From the NCBI RefSeq assembly GCF_023073315.1, contig NZ_JADPJH010000020.1:38217-102216 (forward strand): a stretch of 64,000 nucleotides of DNA. The letters run 5' to 3'. The notes beneath the pieces were generated by a model. That model saw nothing but the letters and a program-made list of their open reading frames with translations. It made no database searches and had not been told where the DNA came from. The position numbers and the translations under genes were made by a program. Shown here in pieces: positions 42,824 through 51,069 of this stretch; position 1 is the first letter of the stretch; each line of letters opens with the position of its first letter. The DNA comes from Bradyrhizobium sp. 1 (GTDB taxonomy: Bacteria; Pseudomonadota; Alphaproteobacteria; Rhizobiales; Xanthobacteraceae).

Positions 42824-44323
42824 ATGTCCGATGCCATCAAGGTCGGCTTCGTCCCATTTTCATCAGCCGCCCGTGGCATCATGATCGTGTTCTGCGACGA
42901 CGCTCTCAAGGTCGGTCCGGCGACGGCCAGGGCGCTGGGCGGCGCCACTGATCTGGTGAAGCGGGCGGCCTCCGCCGCCGGCTTCAAAGGTAAAAGCGGC
43001 GCGGCCCTCGACATCCTGGCACCGGAGGGGCTGAAGGCCACCCGCCTGGTCGTGATCGGCGCCGGCAAGGCGGCGAGCCTGAAGGCGAACGACTTCCTCA
43101 AATTCGGCGGCGTGGCGGCGAGCAAGCTCTCCGCCGGGGCCGCCGCGATGACCATCATGGCGGAACTGCCTGATGGCGCCATGACCAGCGAGCAGGCGGT
43201 CGCGATCGCCTCGGGCGTCCGGCTGCGGGTCTACAAGTTCGACCGCTACAAGACGAAAAAGAAGGACGGTGAGGAGGGCGCCTCGCGCGCCGACGTTTCG
43301 CTTGCGGTTGGCGACGCCGCTGCCGCCAAGAAGGCGTTCGTCTCGGCCGGCGCGATCGTCGATGGCGTGATCATCGCGCGCGATCTCGTCAACGAGCCGC
43401 CGAACGTGCTGTTCCCCGAGGAGTTCGCACGCCGCGCCAGTCAGCTCCGCAAGCTCGGCGTCAAGGTCGAAGTGCTCGACGTCAAGGCGATGGACAAGCT
43501 CGGCATGGGCGCGCTGCTCGGCGTCGGCCAGGGCTCGGTGCGGCCGAGCCGCACCGTGATCATGCGATGGGACGGCGGCAAGAAGGGCGAGGCGCCGGTC
43601 GCCTTCGTCGGCAAGGGCGTCTGCTTCGACACCGGAGGCATTTCGATCAAGCCGGCCGGCAGCATGGAGGACATGAAGGGCGACATGGGGGGAGCTGCCT
43701 GCGTCGTCGGCCTGATGCACGCGCTTGCCGCGCGCAAGGCCAAGGCCAATGTGGTCGGCGCCATCGGCCTCGTCGAGAACATGCCCGACGGCAATGCGCA
43801 GCGGCCGGGCGACATCGTCACCTCGATGTCGGGCCAGACCATCGAGATCATCAACACCGATGCCGAAGGCCGCCTCGTGCTGGCCGACGTGCTTTGGTAT
43901 GTCGCGAAAAAGACCAAGCCGAAATTCATGGTGGATCTGGCGACGCTGACCGGCGCGATCATGGTTGCGCTCGGCACCGACCATGCCGGCATGTTCTCCA
44001 ACAACGACGAACTTGCCGACCGGCTGCTCGCGGCCGGCATCGAGAGCGGGGAGAAGGTCTGGCGCATGCCGCTCGGCCCCGAATACGACAAGCTGATCGA
44101 TTCCCAATTCGCCGACATGAAGAACACCGGCGGCCGCCACGGCGGCTCGATCACCGCCGCGCAGTTCCTGCAGCGCTTCGTCGACGGCACGCCCTGGGCC
44201 CATCTCGACATCGCCGGCACCGCCATGGGCGCGCCGAAGACCGAAATCAACCAGAGCTGGGCAAGCGGCTATGGCGTCCGTTTGCTCGACCGCCTGGTGG
44301 CCGACCATTACGAGCGCAAATGA
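42824..44323 (+). CDS. pepA: Leucyl aminopeptidase
   Basis: From the ATG at 42824, with GAAGGAG upstream, the protein is 499 aa. The M17 metal site is complete: [30 protein letters not shown] and [18 protein letters not shown], plus [12 protein letters not shown]. It removes N-terminal residues as a hexamer with two metal ions per subunit. In some bacteria PepA also binds DNA. The stop overlaps the holC start. Confidence 0.96.
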   Translation: MSDAIKVGFVPFSSAARGIMIVFCDDALKVGPATARALGGATDLVKRAASAAGFKGKSGAALDILAPEGLKATRLVVIGAGKAASLKANDFLKFGGVAASKLSAGAAAMTIMAELPDGAMTSEQAVAIASGVRLRVYKFDRYKTKKKDGEEGASRADVSLAVGDAAAAKKAFVSAGAIVDGVIIARDLVNEPPNVLFPEEFARRASQLRKLGVKVEVLDVKAMDKLGMGALLGVGQGSVRPSRTVIMRWDGGKKGEAPVAFVGKGVCFDTGGISIKPAGSMEDMKGDMGGAACVVGLMHALAARKAKANVVGAIGLVENMPDGNAQRPGDIVTSMSGQTIEIINTDAEGRLVLADVLWYVAKKTKPKFMVDLATLTGAIMVALGTDHAGMFSNNDELADRLLAAGIESGEKVWRMPLGPEYDKLIDSQFADMKNTGGRHGGSITAAQFLQRFVDGTPWAHLDIAGTAMGAPKTEINQSWASGYGVRLLDRLVADHYERK

Positions 44324-44772
44324 CTGAGGTCCTGTTCTACCATCTGCAAAACATGACGGTGGAGAACGTGTTGCCACCGCTTCTCGAGAAATCGCTCGAG
44401 CGCGGCTGGCGCGTCGTGGTGCAGTCGACGTCGGAGGAGCGCGCCGACGCGCTCGACGCGCATCTGTGGACCTATCGCGACGATTCCTTCCTGCCGCATG
44501 CGACATGGCGGGTGAACGATGCCGCCGAACAGCCGATCGTGCTGGCGATCGAGGAGGGCAATCCCAACGGCGCCAATGTCCGCTTCCTGGTCGACAGCGC
44601 CGCGCTGCCGCAGGACGCGCAGGGCTATGAGCGCATGGTGCTGCTGTTCAACGGCGACGATCCGGACGCGCTGGCCTTGGCCCGAAGCGCCTGGACCGAT
44701 TGCAAGGCGCGGGGATTTGATGTCACCTATTGGCAGGCCGACGAACGGGGCCGTTGGCAGAAGCGGAATTAG
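44320..44772 (+). CDS. holC: DNA polymerase III chi subunit
   Basis: The 150-aa protein is a full-size HolC: it starts [24 protein letters not shown] and continues [32 protein letters not shown]. Chi links the clamp loader to single-strand DNA-binding protein at the fork. The ATG overlaps the pepA TGA (ATGA), and the order pepA-holC is widespread. Confidence 0.94.
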   Translation: MTEVLFYHLQNMTVENVLPPLLEKSLERGWRVVVQSTSEERADALDAHLWTYRDDSFLPHATWRVNDAAEQPIVLAIEEGNPNGANVRFLVDSAALPQDAQGYERMVLLFNGDDPDALALARSAWTDCKARGFDVTYWQADERGRWQKRN

Positions 44773-44899
44773 CGGTCTTTCGCAATTAATGATAATTTGC
44801 ACTTTTCGGGCGATGATGGCTTTGGCCACCTTCGTGCCGCAAAGTGATGTTGGGACAAGCGCTTAGGGCCGATCCTTCACGCGGGGAATTTAGTTTATC

Positions 44900-45433
44900 G
44901 TGCGACATCAAAAGCTTCCCAGCTCGCTCATAGTTGTGTTGGCTGCCGTAGCACCGCTGGTCGCGGGCTGCTCGGGCGGGGCCGATCTGCTGTCCAAGGA
45001 TACCCAATGGTTCAACACGCCGAGCCGCCTGTTCATCAAAAGCATCTCGATCGAATCGCCGCCGTTGACACCCGACAAGCCCGTGACGGCCGAGGATCTG
45101 GTCAGTGCCGACGGCGCCTGTCCCGGCATGACGCCGCCCCCCGGGCCGGCTGACGCCAATGCCTCGACGACGGCGCCGGCCCCCATGGGCGGCACGGTCG
45201 CGCTCGGCCACACCGAATGCGACGTGGTGCGCGGCGTCGGCGCCCCCTCGACCGTCAACATCTCCGGCGATGCCGCTGGCCGCCGCGTCGCCGTGGTCAC
45301 CTGGACCACCGGTCCGCGCGCCGGCATCTACACCTTCACGTCGGGCCGCCTGTCCTCGATCGAAGGCACACCGGAAGCGCCGGTCGTGCCGAAGGCGACC
45401 AAGCCGAAGGCTAAGAAGAAGTCGGCGACGTAA
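44900..45433 (+). CDS. Exported lipoprotein, hypothetical
   Basis: The GTG at 44900 starts a 177-aa protein with a lipobox LVAGC (about residues 20-24). The mature part contains two more Cys (ADGACPG and HTECDVV) and a beta-rich C-terminal region (VVTWTTGPRAGIYTFTSGRLSSIEG) like small OmlA/SmpA-type modules. The end is a Lys-rich tail. Probable inner- or outer-membrane lipoprotein with unknown role. Confidence 0.8.
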   Translation: MRHQKLPSSLIVVLAAVAPLVAGCSGGADLLSKDTQWFNTPSRLFIKSISIESPPLTPDKPVTAEDLVSADGACPGMTPPPGPADANASTTAPAPMGGTVALGHTECDVVRGVGAPSTVNISGDAAGRRVAVVTWTTGPRAGIYTFTSGRLSSIEGTPEAPVVPKATKPKAKKKSAT

Positions 45434-45516
45434 CACTTTCGTCTTGTCCGCCTTCCGCTCTCGAAGGCTGGTTGCGACTGTTCAACACGATCAGCCGCTC
45501 GTGCCGGTACGGATTA

Positions 45517-45669
45517 TCACGCGGCTTTGCGGCCTTTGATTGCGGTGGCTGAGGCATGGACCGTGATCTCACCGGACGCGCTGGCCGGCAGTCGCGCCTG
45601 CAGTCGGCGTTTGAGCTCCGCGGCAAATTCTGCGGCCCCGGACATTTCCGATTGAAACGCAGCCATCAT
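45517..45669 (-). CDS. 50-aa hypothetical protein
   Basis: The frame opens with two ATGs (45667-45669 and 45664-45666) and reads MMAAFQSEMSGAAEFAAELK, then RRLQARLPASASGEITVHAS, ending in KGRKAA. The sequence is helical then basic. There is no strong ribosome-binding site, so coding is uncertain. It lies divergent from the solute-binding gene at 45754. Confidence 0.4.
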   Translation of the reverse strand: MMAAFQSEMSGAAEFAAELKRRLQARLPASASGEITVHASATAIKGRKAA

Positions 45670-45714
45670 CTATCGAACGTTGCGCTTGAACGGTTACACT
45701 GACGGCATTCAAGC

Positions 45715-45752
45715 GGTTGGGGTTGGGGTTGGGGTTGGGGTGGGGGTTGGGG
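45715..45752 (+). repeat. TTGGGG tandem repeat abutting a start codon
   Basis: After GG, five TTGGGG units and one TGGGGG unit fill 45717-45752. The next base is C and the start codon ATG follows at 45754. Six G-runs of four or five can form G-quadruplexes in DNA or mRNA. They replace the normal ribosome-binding site of the gene. Confidence 0.85.
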
Positions 45753-45753
45753 C

Positions 45754-46746
45754 ATGCGGCGGCGCGAATTCATTGCAGGTTTGACAGCGGCGGCTGTGCC
45801 GTCGGGAGTACGCGGGCAGCAAGTCAAACAAGCCCGCCGCGCGGGCGTGCTTGTCGGCCTTGCGGCGAATATCGACGTGCCGGTCGCGCGCGCCTTCCTC
45901 AGGCCGTTCCGCGAAGCCATGACGCGGGCCGGCTGGATCGAGGACGGCAATGTTCGCATCGACTATCGCTTCGGCGGTGCGCTATCCGATCTGGCCAATA
46001 CGCGCGCCTCCGCTGCGGAGCTTGTCGCGCTCGCGCCTGAGGTCATCTATGCCCAAGGCCTGCCGGCGACGCTCGCGCTGCGCCAGCAGACCACGACGAT
46101 TCCCATCGTGTTCACACAGGTGATCGATCCGGTCGGCTTCAAGCTTGCCGACAGCCTCGGACATCCCGGCGGCAACGTGACGGGCTTTGTCACCTGGGAT
46201 TTCGCGATCGGCGGCAAATGGATGGAGCTGCTGCGCGAGCTTGATCCGAAGCTCGCCCGCGTTGCCATCCTCTTCAATCCGGATACCGCACCCTATGCGC
46301 CAGGTCTCGTCGCCGCGGCGAGGGATGCTGCATCGGGAATTGAGGTGGTCGAGATGAGGACGCACAATGACGGCGAGACCGAAGCTCACCTGGAGGTGCT
46401 CGGCCGCACGCAGAACAGCAGCCTGCTCGTCATTCCCGAGCCGTTCACCAATGGGCATCGCGACCATATCGTCGCCCAATGCGCCCGCTTTCGCGTGCCC
46501 GCGCTGAATTCCGTGCTGGGCGCCGTCGATGGCGGCGCGCTGATGTCTTACACGTTCGTCTGGGATGAACTCGTCAGTGCACCCGTCGACTACATCGATC
46601 GCATTCTCAAAGGGGCCTCGCCGCGCGATCTGCCGATCCAGGCGCCCCGCCGTTATGAGCTGGTCGTCAATTTGAAGACGGCCAAGGCGCTAGGCGTCGA
46701 TGTGCCGCCCGTGCTGCTTGCTCGCGCCGATCGCGTGATCGAGTAG
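45754..46746 (+). CDS. ABC transporter substrate-binding protein, TrpX/YtvP type (PF04392-like)
   Basis: The 330-aa protein starts MRRREFIAGLTAAAVPSGVRG, a twin-arginine-like or Sec signal. The mature part is a type I periplasmic fold: GWIEDGNVRIDYRFGGALSDLANTRASAAELVALAPEVIYA, then VTGFVTWDFAIGGKWMELLRELDPKLARVAILFNPDTAPY. No permease or ATPase gene is adjacent, so it is an orphan here. The family often binds aromatic or branched compounds. Its translation start lies directly after the TTGGGG tract. Confidence 0.82.
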   Translation: MRRREFIAGLTAAAVPSGVRGQQVKQARRAGVLVGLAANIDVPVARAFLRPFREAMTRAGWIEDGNVRIDYRFGGALSDLANTRASAAELVALAPEVIYAQGLPATLALRQQTTTIPIVFTQVIDPVGFKLADSLGHPGGNVTGFVTWDFAIGGKWMELLRELDPKLARVAILFNPDTAPYAPGLVAAARDAASGIEVVEMRTHNDGETEAHLEVLGRTQNSSLLVIPEPFTNGHRDHIVAQCARFRVPALNSVLGAVDGGALMSYTFVWDELVSAPVDYIDRILKGASPRDLPIQAPRRYELVVNLKTAKALGVDVPPVLLARADRVIE

Positions 46747-46751
46747 CCAGA

Positions 46752-48614
46752 CTACCCCGCCGCCTCGTCGAACTGCGTGCTCGCCTCGAGCCATTGCTCC
46801 TCCGCCCGCGCCAGTGCGTCGGCGGCGTTCGCCCGTGCCTTCGACAGTTGCGCTGCCTGCTTGGGATCGCGTGTAAAGATGTCGGGTAGCGAAAGCGCCG
46901 TGTCGATCTTTGCGATGATCTCGCCGACGCGGGCGATCTCGGACTCGGCTTCCGCAATGCGCTTCTTCAGCGGACCGCGATTGTCCGATTTCGGGCGCTG
47001 CGGTTTTTCGCTGGCGGCGCTACGCTCGCGCGGGGCGGGTTCCCCGTTGCGCGACGACAGCACCAGACGGCGGTATTCGTCGAGGTCGCCGTCGTAGTTG
47101 GTCACGGTGCGGTCGGCAACGATCCAGAGTTGATCGGCGCAGGACTCGATCAGATAGCGGTCGTGCGAAACCATGATGACGGCGCCGGGGAATTCGTTGA
47201 TGGCTTCGGCAAGTGCTGCGCGGCTGTCGATGTCGAGATGGTTGGTCGGCTCGTCCAGGATGATCATGTTGGGGCCGAAGAAGGTCGCCAGTCCCAGCAA
47301 GAGCCGCGCCTTCTCGCCGCCCGATAGTTTTCCGACCTTGGTATCGGCCGCCTTGCCGGAGAAGCCGATCGCACCGGCGCGTGCGCGCACTTTTGCTTCG
47401 GGCGCTTCGCCCATCAGCTTGCGGACGTGATCGTAGGTCGAGGCATCCTCGTTCAGCTCGTCGAGCTGATGCTGCGCGAAATAGGCGATCGACAGCTTGT
47501 CGGCGCGCGTGACCTTGCCGGAAAACGGCGCGAGGCGGCCCGCGAGCAGTTTCACCAGCGTCGACTTGCCGTTGCCGTTGGAGCCAAGGAGCGCGATGCG
47601 GTCGTCATTGTCGACGCGCAGGGTGACGCGGTTGAGCACGGGCGTGTTCGGATCGTAGCCGACCACGACGTTGTCGGCGGCGATGATCGGCGGCGACAGG
47701 ATTTTCTCCGGCGCAGGAAAGCTGATCTCGCGCACGTCCTGGGTGACCAGCGCCGTGATCGGCTTCAGCCGTTCCAGCATTTTCACGCGAGACTGCGCCT
47801 GGCGCGCCTTGGAGGCCTTGGCCTTGAAGCGATCGACGAAAGCTTGCAGCCGGGCGCGTTCAGACTCCTGACGCTTGACCGCTTTGGCATCGAGCATCTC
47901 GCGCATGGCGCGCTGCTCCTCGAACGAGGAGTAGGTGCCCTTGTAGAGCGTGAGCTTGCTCCGATCCAGATGCAGGATCTGGTCGACCGAGCTTTCGAGC
48001 AGGTCGCGGTCATGGCTGATCACGATCACCGTGCGCGGATAATGCGCAAGGTGATCCTCCAGCCACAGCGTGCCTTCGAGATCGAGATAGTTGGTGGGCT
48101 CGTCGAGCAGCAGCAGGTCCGGCGCCGCGAACAGCGTCGCGGCGAGCGCAACGCGCATACGCCAGCCGCCCGAGAATTCGGCGCAGGGACGCAGCTGATC
48201 GGTGGCGGAGAAGCCTAGGCCGGACAGGATCGCGGCGGCGCGCGAGGGCGCCGAATGCGCGTCGATGTCGACCAGCCGGGTCTGTATTTCTGCGATCCGG
48301 TGGGCATCAGTCGCGGTCTCGGCCTCGGAGAGCAGCGCGTCGCGCTCCAGGTCGGCCTTGAGCACGACCGAGATCAGGCTTTCGGGGCCGTTCGGGGCTT
48401 CCTGCGCCAGGCTGCCGACGCGCCAGCGCGGCGGCAGGGTCACCGTGCCGTGTTCGGCCGCGACCTCGCCTCGGATCACCTTGAACAGGGTTGATTTGCC
48501 GGTGCCGTTGCGCCCGACCATGCCGACGCGCGATCCGGGCGTGATCTGCACGGAACTCTGGTCAATCAGAAGGCGTCCGGCGAGGCGGATGGAGAGGTCG
48601 GTGATGGATAGCAT
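46752..48614 (-). CDS. ABC-F family ATPase
   Basis: The 620-aa protein has two ATPase domains with Walker A GRNGTGKST and GSNGNGKST and signatures LSGG-type in both (FSGGWRMR and LSGGEKARL). No membrane spans are present. The linker between domains carries the ABC-F duplex RQESERARLQAF. A coiled C-terminal tail (SEKPQRPKSDNRGPLKK and LSKARANAADALARAEEQW) recalls the Uup/YheS group. ABC-F proteins act on ribosomes during stalled or difficult translation. It stops 3 nt after the convergent solute-binding gene. Confidence 0.92.
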   Translation of the reverse strand: MLSITDLSIRLAGRLLIDQSSVQITPGSRVGMVGRNGTGKSTLFKVIRGEVAAEHGTVTLPPRWRVGSLAQEAPNGPESLISVVLKADLERDALLSEAETATDAHRIAEIQTRLVDIDAHSAPSRAAAILSGLGFSATDQLRPCAEFSGGWRMRVALAATLFAAPDLLLLDEPTNYLDLEGTLWLEDHLAHYPRTVIVISHDRDLLESSVDQILHLDRSKLTLYKGTYSSFEEQRAMREMLDAKAVKRQESERARLQAFVDRFKAKASKARQAQSRVKMLERLKPITALVTQDVREISFPAPEKILSPPIIAADNVVVGYDPNTPVLNRVTLRVDNDDRIALLGSNGNGKSTLVKLLAGRLAPFSGKVTRADKLSIAYFAQHQLDELNEDASTYDHVRKLMGEAPEAKVRARAGAIGFSGKAADTKVGKLSGGEKARLLLGLATFFGPNMIILDEPTNHLDIDSRAALAEAINEFPGAVIMVSHDRYLIESCADQLWIVADRTVTNYDGDLDEYRRLVLSSRNGEPAPRERSAASEKPQRPKSDNRGPLKKRIAEAESEIARVGEIIAKIDTALSLPDIFTRDPKQAAQLSKARANAADALARAEEQWLEASTQFDEAAG

Positions 48615-48660
48615 GCGGCCTTGTCACCGCAGGCGCGATCAAACGCAACCCGATTTTTCG

Positions 48661-48834
48661 TCAGTGCGGGTCGCGCTCGCGTTGCTTCAGCTCGTCAAGG
48701 AGATGCTCCAGATGCGTCGGGAGCCGGGGTTCGGGGCGAAGGCTCTGCTGGAGCCGTTCGCCCACGGCATCGCAAATCGAGCGGCTGGTGCGCCGGTCGA
48801 TCTGCTCGCTGTCATTGGCAGAAAGGCCAGCCAT
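48661..48834 (-). CDS. Small helical protein, possibly NepR-like
   Basis: The frame starts at the ATG at 48834 and encodes 57 aa, with ICDAVGERLQQSLRPEPRLP then THLEHLLDELKQRERD. The two-helix pattern with EP..LP between, followed by a LLDEL helix, is like the anti-sigma factor NepR (IG..LR......P.P.....LL..L). The resemblance is short and may be chance. No phyR or ecfG is in the window. Confidence 0.5.
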   Translation of the reverse strand: MAGLSANDSEQIDRRTSRSICDAVGERLQQSLRPEPRLPTHLEHLLDELKQRERDPH

Positions 48835-48963
48835 GATGGGGTTCCGTGTTTCGAAGTGAAGACACGGTACCAAGTCCTTGGCCCCCAAAATGGTTTCGCG
48901 GAGGGTGGGGGATACCCGGATTCTAGTGAAACTTGTATGAATTCGTCGCGTCCGCCCAAATAC

Positions 48964-48997
48964 GAAGCCCCGGCGCAGGGGGAAACGCCGGGGCTTC
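48964..48997 (-). terminator. Terminator of the His/Gly-rich gene
   Basis: GAAGCCCCGGCG (48964-48975) and CGCCGGGGCTTC (48986-48997) are perfectly complementary over 12 bp with a 10-nt loop. It lies on the 3' side of the minus-strand gene ending at 49059; on that strand GTATTTGGG follows. Confidence 0.65.
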
Positions 48998-49001
48998 ACT
49001 T

Positions 49002-49050
49002 GGAAGGTACCCTGGGGGAAGGTACCTCTGGAAGGTATTTGGAAAGGTGC
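49002..49050. repeat. Four short GGAAGGTA-type direct repeats
   Basis: GGAAGGTACC occurs at 49002-49011 and 49017-49026, GGAAGGTATT at 49030-49039 and GGAAAGGTGC at 49041-49050, with spacings of 15, 13 and 11 bp. They sit just downstream of the His/Gly-rich gene. No function apparent. Confidence 0.6.
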
Positions 49051-49058
49051 TGTCGGGC

Positions 49059-49322
49059 TCAGTAGCAGCGGTTGATCATCCGCCAGCGGGGTCCCCAGGG
49101 GGTCGGGACCAGCCGGCGCACATAGCAGCCGCCATAGCCGTAGGAGACGACGGGGCCGCGGGCATAAAAGCGCGGGCCGCCCCAGCCGCCGTGGTGGCCC
49201 CAGCCACCGCCATGCCAGCCACCGCCGCCGCCACCGTGCCAGTGTGCGGAGGCAGAGGTCGGTGCCAGCGCGGCACCCAGCGCGACCGCAGCGACAGCGG
49301 CAAGCGAAAGTTTCCTCAACAT
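49059..49322 (-). CDS. Small secreted His/Gly/Trp-rich protein
   Basis: The 87-aa protein has a clear signal peptide (AAVALGAALAPTSASA). The mature part is AHWHGGGGGGWHGGGWGHHG, then GGPRFYARGPVVSYGYGG and a conserved end YVRRLVPTPWGPRWRMINRCY. Small proteins of this make-up are common in rhizobia and may bind metal or coat the envelope; the role is unknown. Confidence 0.75.
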   Translation of the reverse strand: MLRKLSLAAVAAVALGAALAPTSASAHWHGGGGGGWHGGGWGHHGGWGGPRFYARGPVVSYGYGGCYVRRLVPTPWGPRWRMINRCY

Positions 49323-49635
49323 GGTGATCTCCTCAAAACTGCCGGCGCGGGGCTATCGCGTCGATGCAAAGGCCGCCGAAACGGTCCGCCTTATCATTTG
49401 GCTTCGGTTTCGATAGGTCCGACCTTACGCCGGCGAAGCTGAACCGGACCCTGACGGAGGTTTCAGATTGGGTTCATCTGAGTGAAATTGTTGTAATCCA
49501 TGCTGGATTCCCCGACCGGCCGCCTGCGGCGAAGCGTCTGTGAGTGCCGTTCCGGCCGTCGCTTGCCGTTCGGCGGCGGCGCCGATATAAGCCCCGCAAC
49601 TCGTAACAACCGCTTTTCTTCTCAAGGACAAGATT
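49323..49635. other. Divergent region between the His/Gly-rich gene and ndk
   Basis: About 313 bases with no credible gene. It should carry promoters for both flanking genes. A possible ndk ribosome-binding site is TCAAGGACAAG just before 49636. Confidence 0.5.
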
Positions 49636-50058
49636 ATGGCCATCGAACGCACTTTCTCGATCATCAAGCCCGACGCGACCGCCCGTAACCTGACCGGCGC
49701 GGTGAACGCCGTGATCGAGAAGGCGGGCCTGCGCATTGTCGCGCAGAAGCGCATCCGCATGACCAAGGAACAGGCCGAGACCTTCTATGCCGTCCACAAG
49801 GCCCGCCCGTTCTTCGGCGAGCTCGTCGAGTTCATGACCTCGGGCCCCGTGGTCGTCCAGGTGCTGGAAGGCGAGGGCGCCGTCGCCAAGTACCGCGACA
49901 CGATGGGCGCGACCGATCCGTCGAAGGCGGCCGACGGCACCATCCGCAAGCTCTACGCAAAGTCGATCGGCGAGAATTCCGCTCACGGCTCGGACGCAAC
50001 GGAGACCGCCGCGATCGAGATCGCGCAGTTCTTTGCGGGTAACGAGATCGTCGGCTAG
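49636..50058 (+). CDS. ndk: Nucleoside-diphosphate kinase
   Basis: The 140-aa protein is full length. The phospho-His is H117 in ENSAHGSD, and the signature [19 protein letters not shown] and [18 protein letters not shown] segments are intact. It balances NTP pools by transferring the terminal phosphate. The composite repeat with hairpins follows 13 nt after the stop and may terminate the message. Confidence 0.97.
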   Translation: MAIERTFSIIKPDATARNLTGAVNAVIEKAGLRIVAQKRIRMTKEQAETFYAVHKARPFFGELVEFMTSGPVVVQVLEGEGAVAKYRDTMGATDPSKAADGTIRKLYAKSIGENSAHGSDATETAAIEIAQFFAGNEIVG

Positions 50059-50071
50059 CTGATCAGCCGGA

Positions 50072-50161
50072 CTAAAGCGCGATGAATGTCATCGCGCTTT
50101 GGTTTATTGCTTGAGCATGATCTTTTCGGAAAACCGCTTCACACTTTTCCGGATCATGCTT
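50072..50161. repeat. Composite palindromic dispersed repeat, copy 2 (reverse)
   Basis: Hairpin B is AAAGCGCGATG (50074-50084) with CATCGCGCTTT (50090-50100). Hairpin A is GAGCATGATC (50113-50122) with GATCATGCTT (50152-50161). The order is the reverse complement of copy 1 (17253-17338), and the interior TTTTCGGA..ACCGCT.CACACTTTTCCGG is also shared. It separates ndk and the TerC-family gene. Confidence 0.8.
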
Positions 50162-50186
50162 TGATTTCGACGGGGCGAAAGGACGT

Positions 50187-51050
50187 ATGGTGAACTGGCT
50201 CTGGCAGGTCTTCGATCCCGCTACGATCGGGGCATTCTTCACCCAGTTCCGCAACGAGATGGCCGAACCGACCTTCTGGATTGCGGTCGGCAAGATCATC
50301 TGGATCAACGTCCTTCTCTCTGGCGACAACGCGTTGGTGATTGCGCTGGCCTGCCGCGGCCTCAAGCCGCGGCACCGGCTGTGGGGCATGATCCTGGGCG
50401 CCGGTGCGGCGGTGCTGCTGCGAATTATCTTCACGGGCATCGTCGCGAGCCTGATGGAGCTGCCGTATCTCAAGCTTGTCGGTGGTCTCGCGCTGATCGT
50501 GATCGCGGCCAAGTTGCTGGTGCCGGAACAGGAGGACGAGGACGGCGTCGAGTCCGCCTCCCATCTGTGGCAGGCGGTGCAGATCGTCGTCGTCGCCGAC
50601 ATCGTCATGAGCCTGGACAACGTCATCGCGGTTGCGGCTGCGGCCAATGGCAGCGTACCGCTGCTGGTGCTCGGCCTCGCCATCAGCGTTCCCCTGATCG
50701 TCGCCGGTGCGGCGCTGATCATGGCTGTGCTGACAAAGCTGCCGGTCCTTGTATGGGCTGGTGCGGCGCTGCTCGGCTGGATCGCGGGCGAGGTGATCGC
50801 GACCGATCCCGCCATCGCGCCGAAGCTGCACACGCTGTTCGACGGCCCTTTCGGCGTCTCGCTGGACGGCATGCTCGGCGCCTTGCGCATCCCGCCGCAG
50901 TTCGGTCATGGCGGCGGAGGCGGCGAATATCTCTGCGCAGCCCTCGGCGTCGTCGTCGTGCTGGCGGTCGGCTCGATCTGGCGTCGGCGCAGCCTCAGCA
51001 AGGCCGCGATCGAATCCTCCGAGCGCCACGCCAAGGCGTCTGCAGAGTAA
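50187..51050 (+). CDS. TerC/YjbE-family integral membrane protein
   Basis: The 287-aa protein has seven or eight hydrophobic segments and the TerC hallmarks: INVLLSGDNALVIALACRGL and IVMSLDNVIAVAAAANGSVP, each containing acidic-polar residues in the membrane. Members are linked to metal (Mn) export or tellurite resistance. The start ATG at 50187 follows GGCGAAAGGACGT. The C-terminal part includes a Gly-rich loop and RRRSLSKAAIESSERH. Confidence 0.85.
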   Translation: MVNWLWQVFDPATIGAFFTQFRNEMAEPTFWIAVGKIIWINVLLSGDNALVIALACRGLKPRHRLWGMILGAGAAVLLRIIFTGIVASLMELPYLKLVGGLALIVIAAKLLVPEQEDEDGVESASHLWQAVQIVVVADIVMSLDNVIAVAAAANGSVPLLVLGLAISVPLIVAGAALIMAVLTKLPVLVWAGAALLGWIAGEVIATDPAIAPKLHTLFDGPFGVSLDGMLGALRIPPQFGHGGGGGEYLCAALGVVVVLAVGSIWRRRSLSKAAIESSERHAKASAE

Positions 51051-51069
51051 GACTTCGGCGAAGTAATTT

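Noticed and set aside
42863..44506. 547-codon minus-strand frame
   Set aside because: It is antisense to pepA and holC, both with intact motifs.
45715..45752. Telomere-like TTGGGG repeat as a chromosome end
   Set aside because: The tract is only 38 bp and lies between ordinary genes on both sides, so it is an internal tandem repeat.
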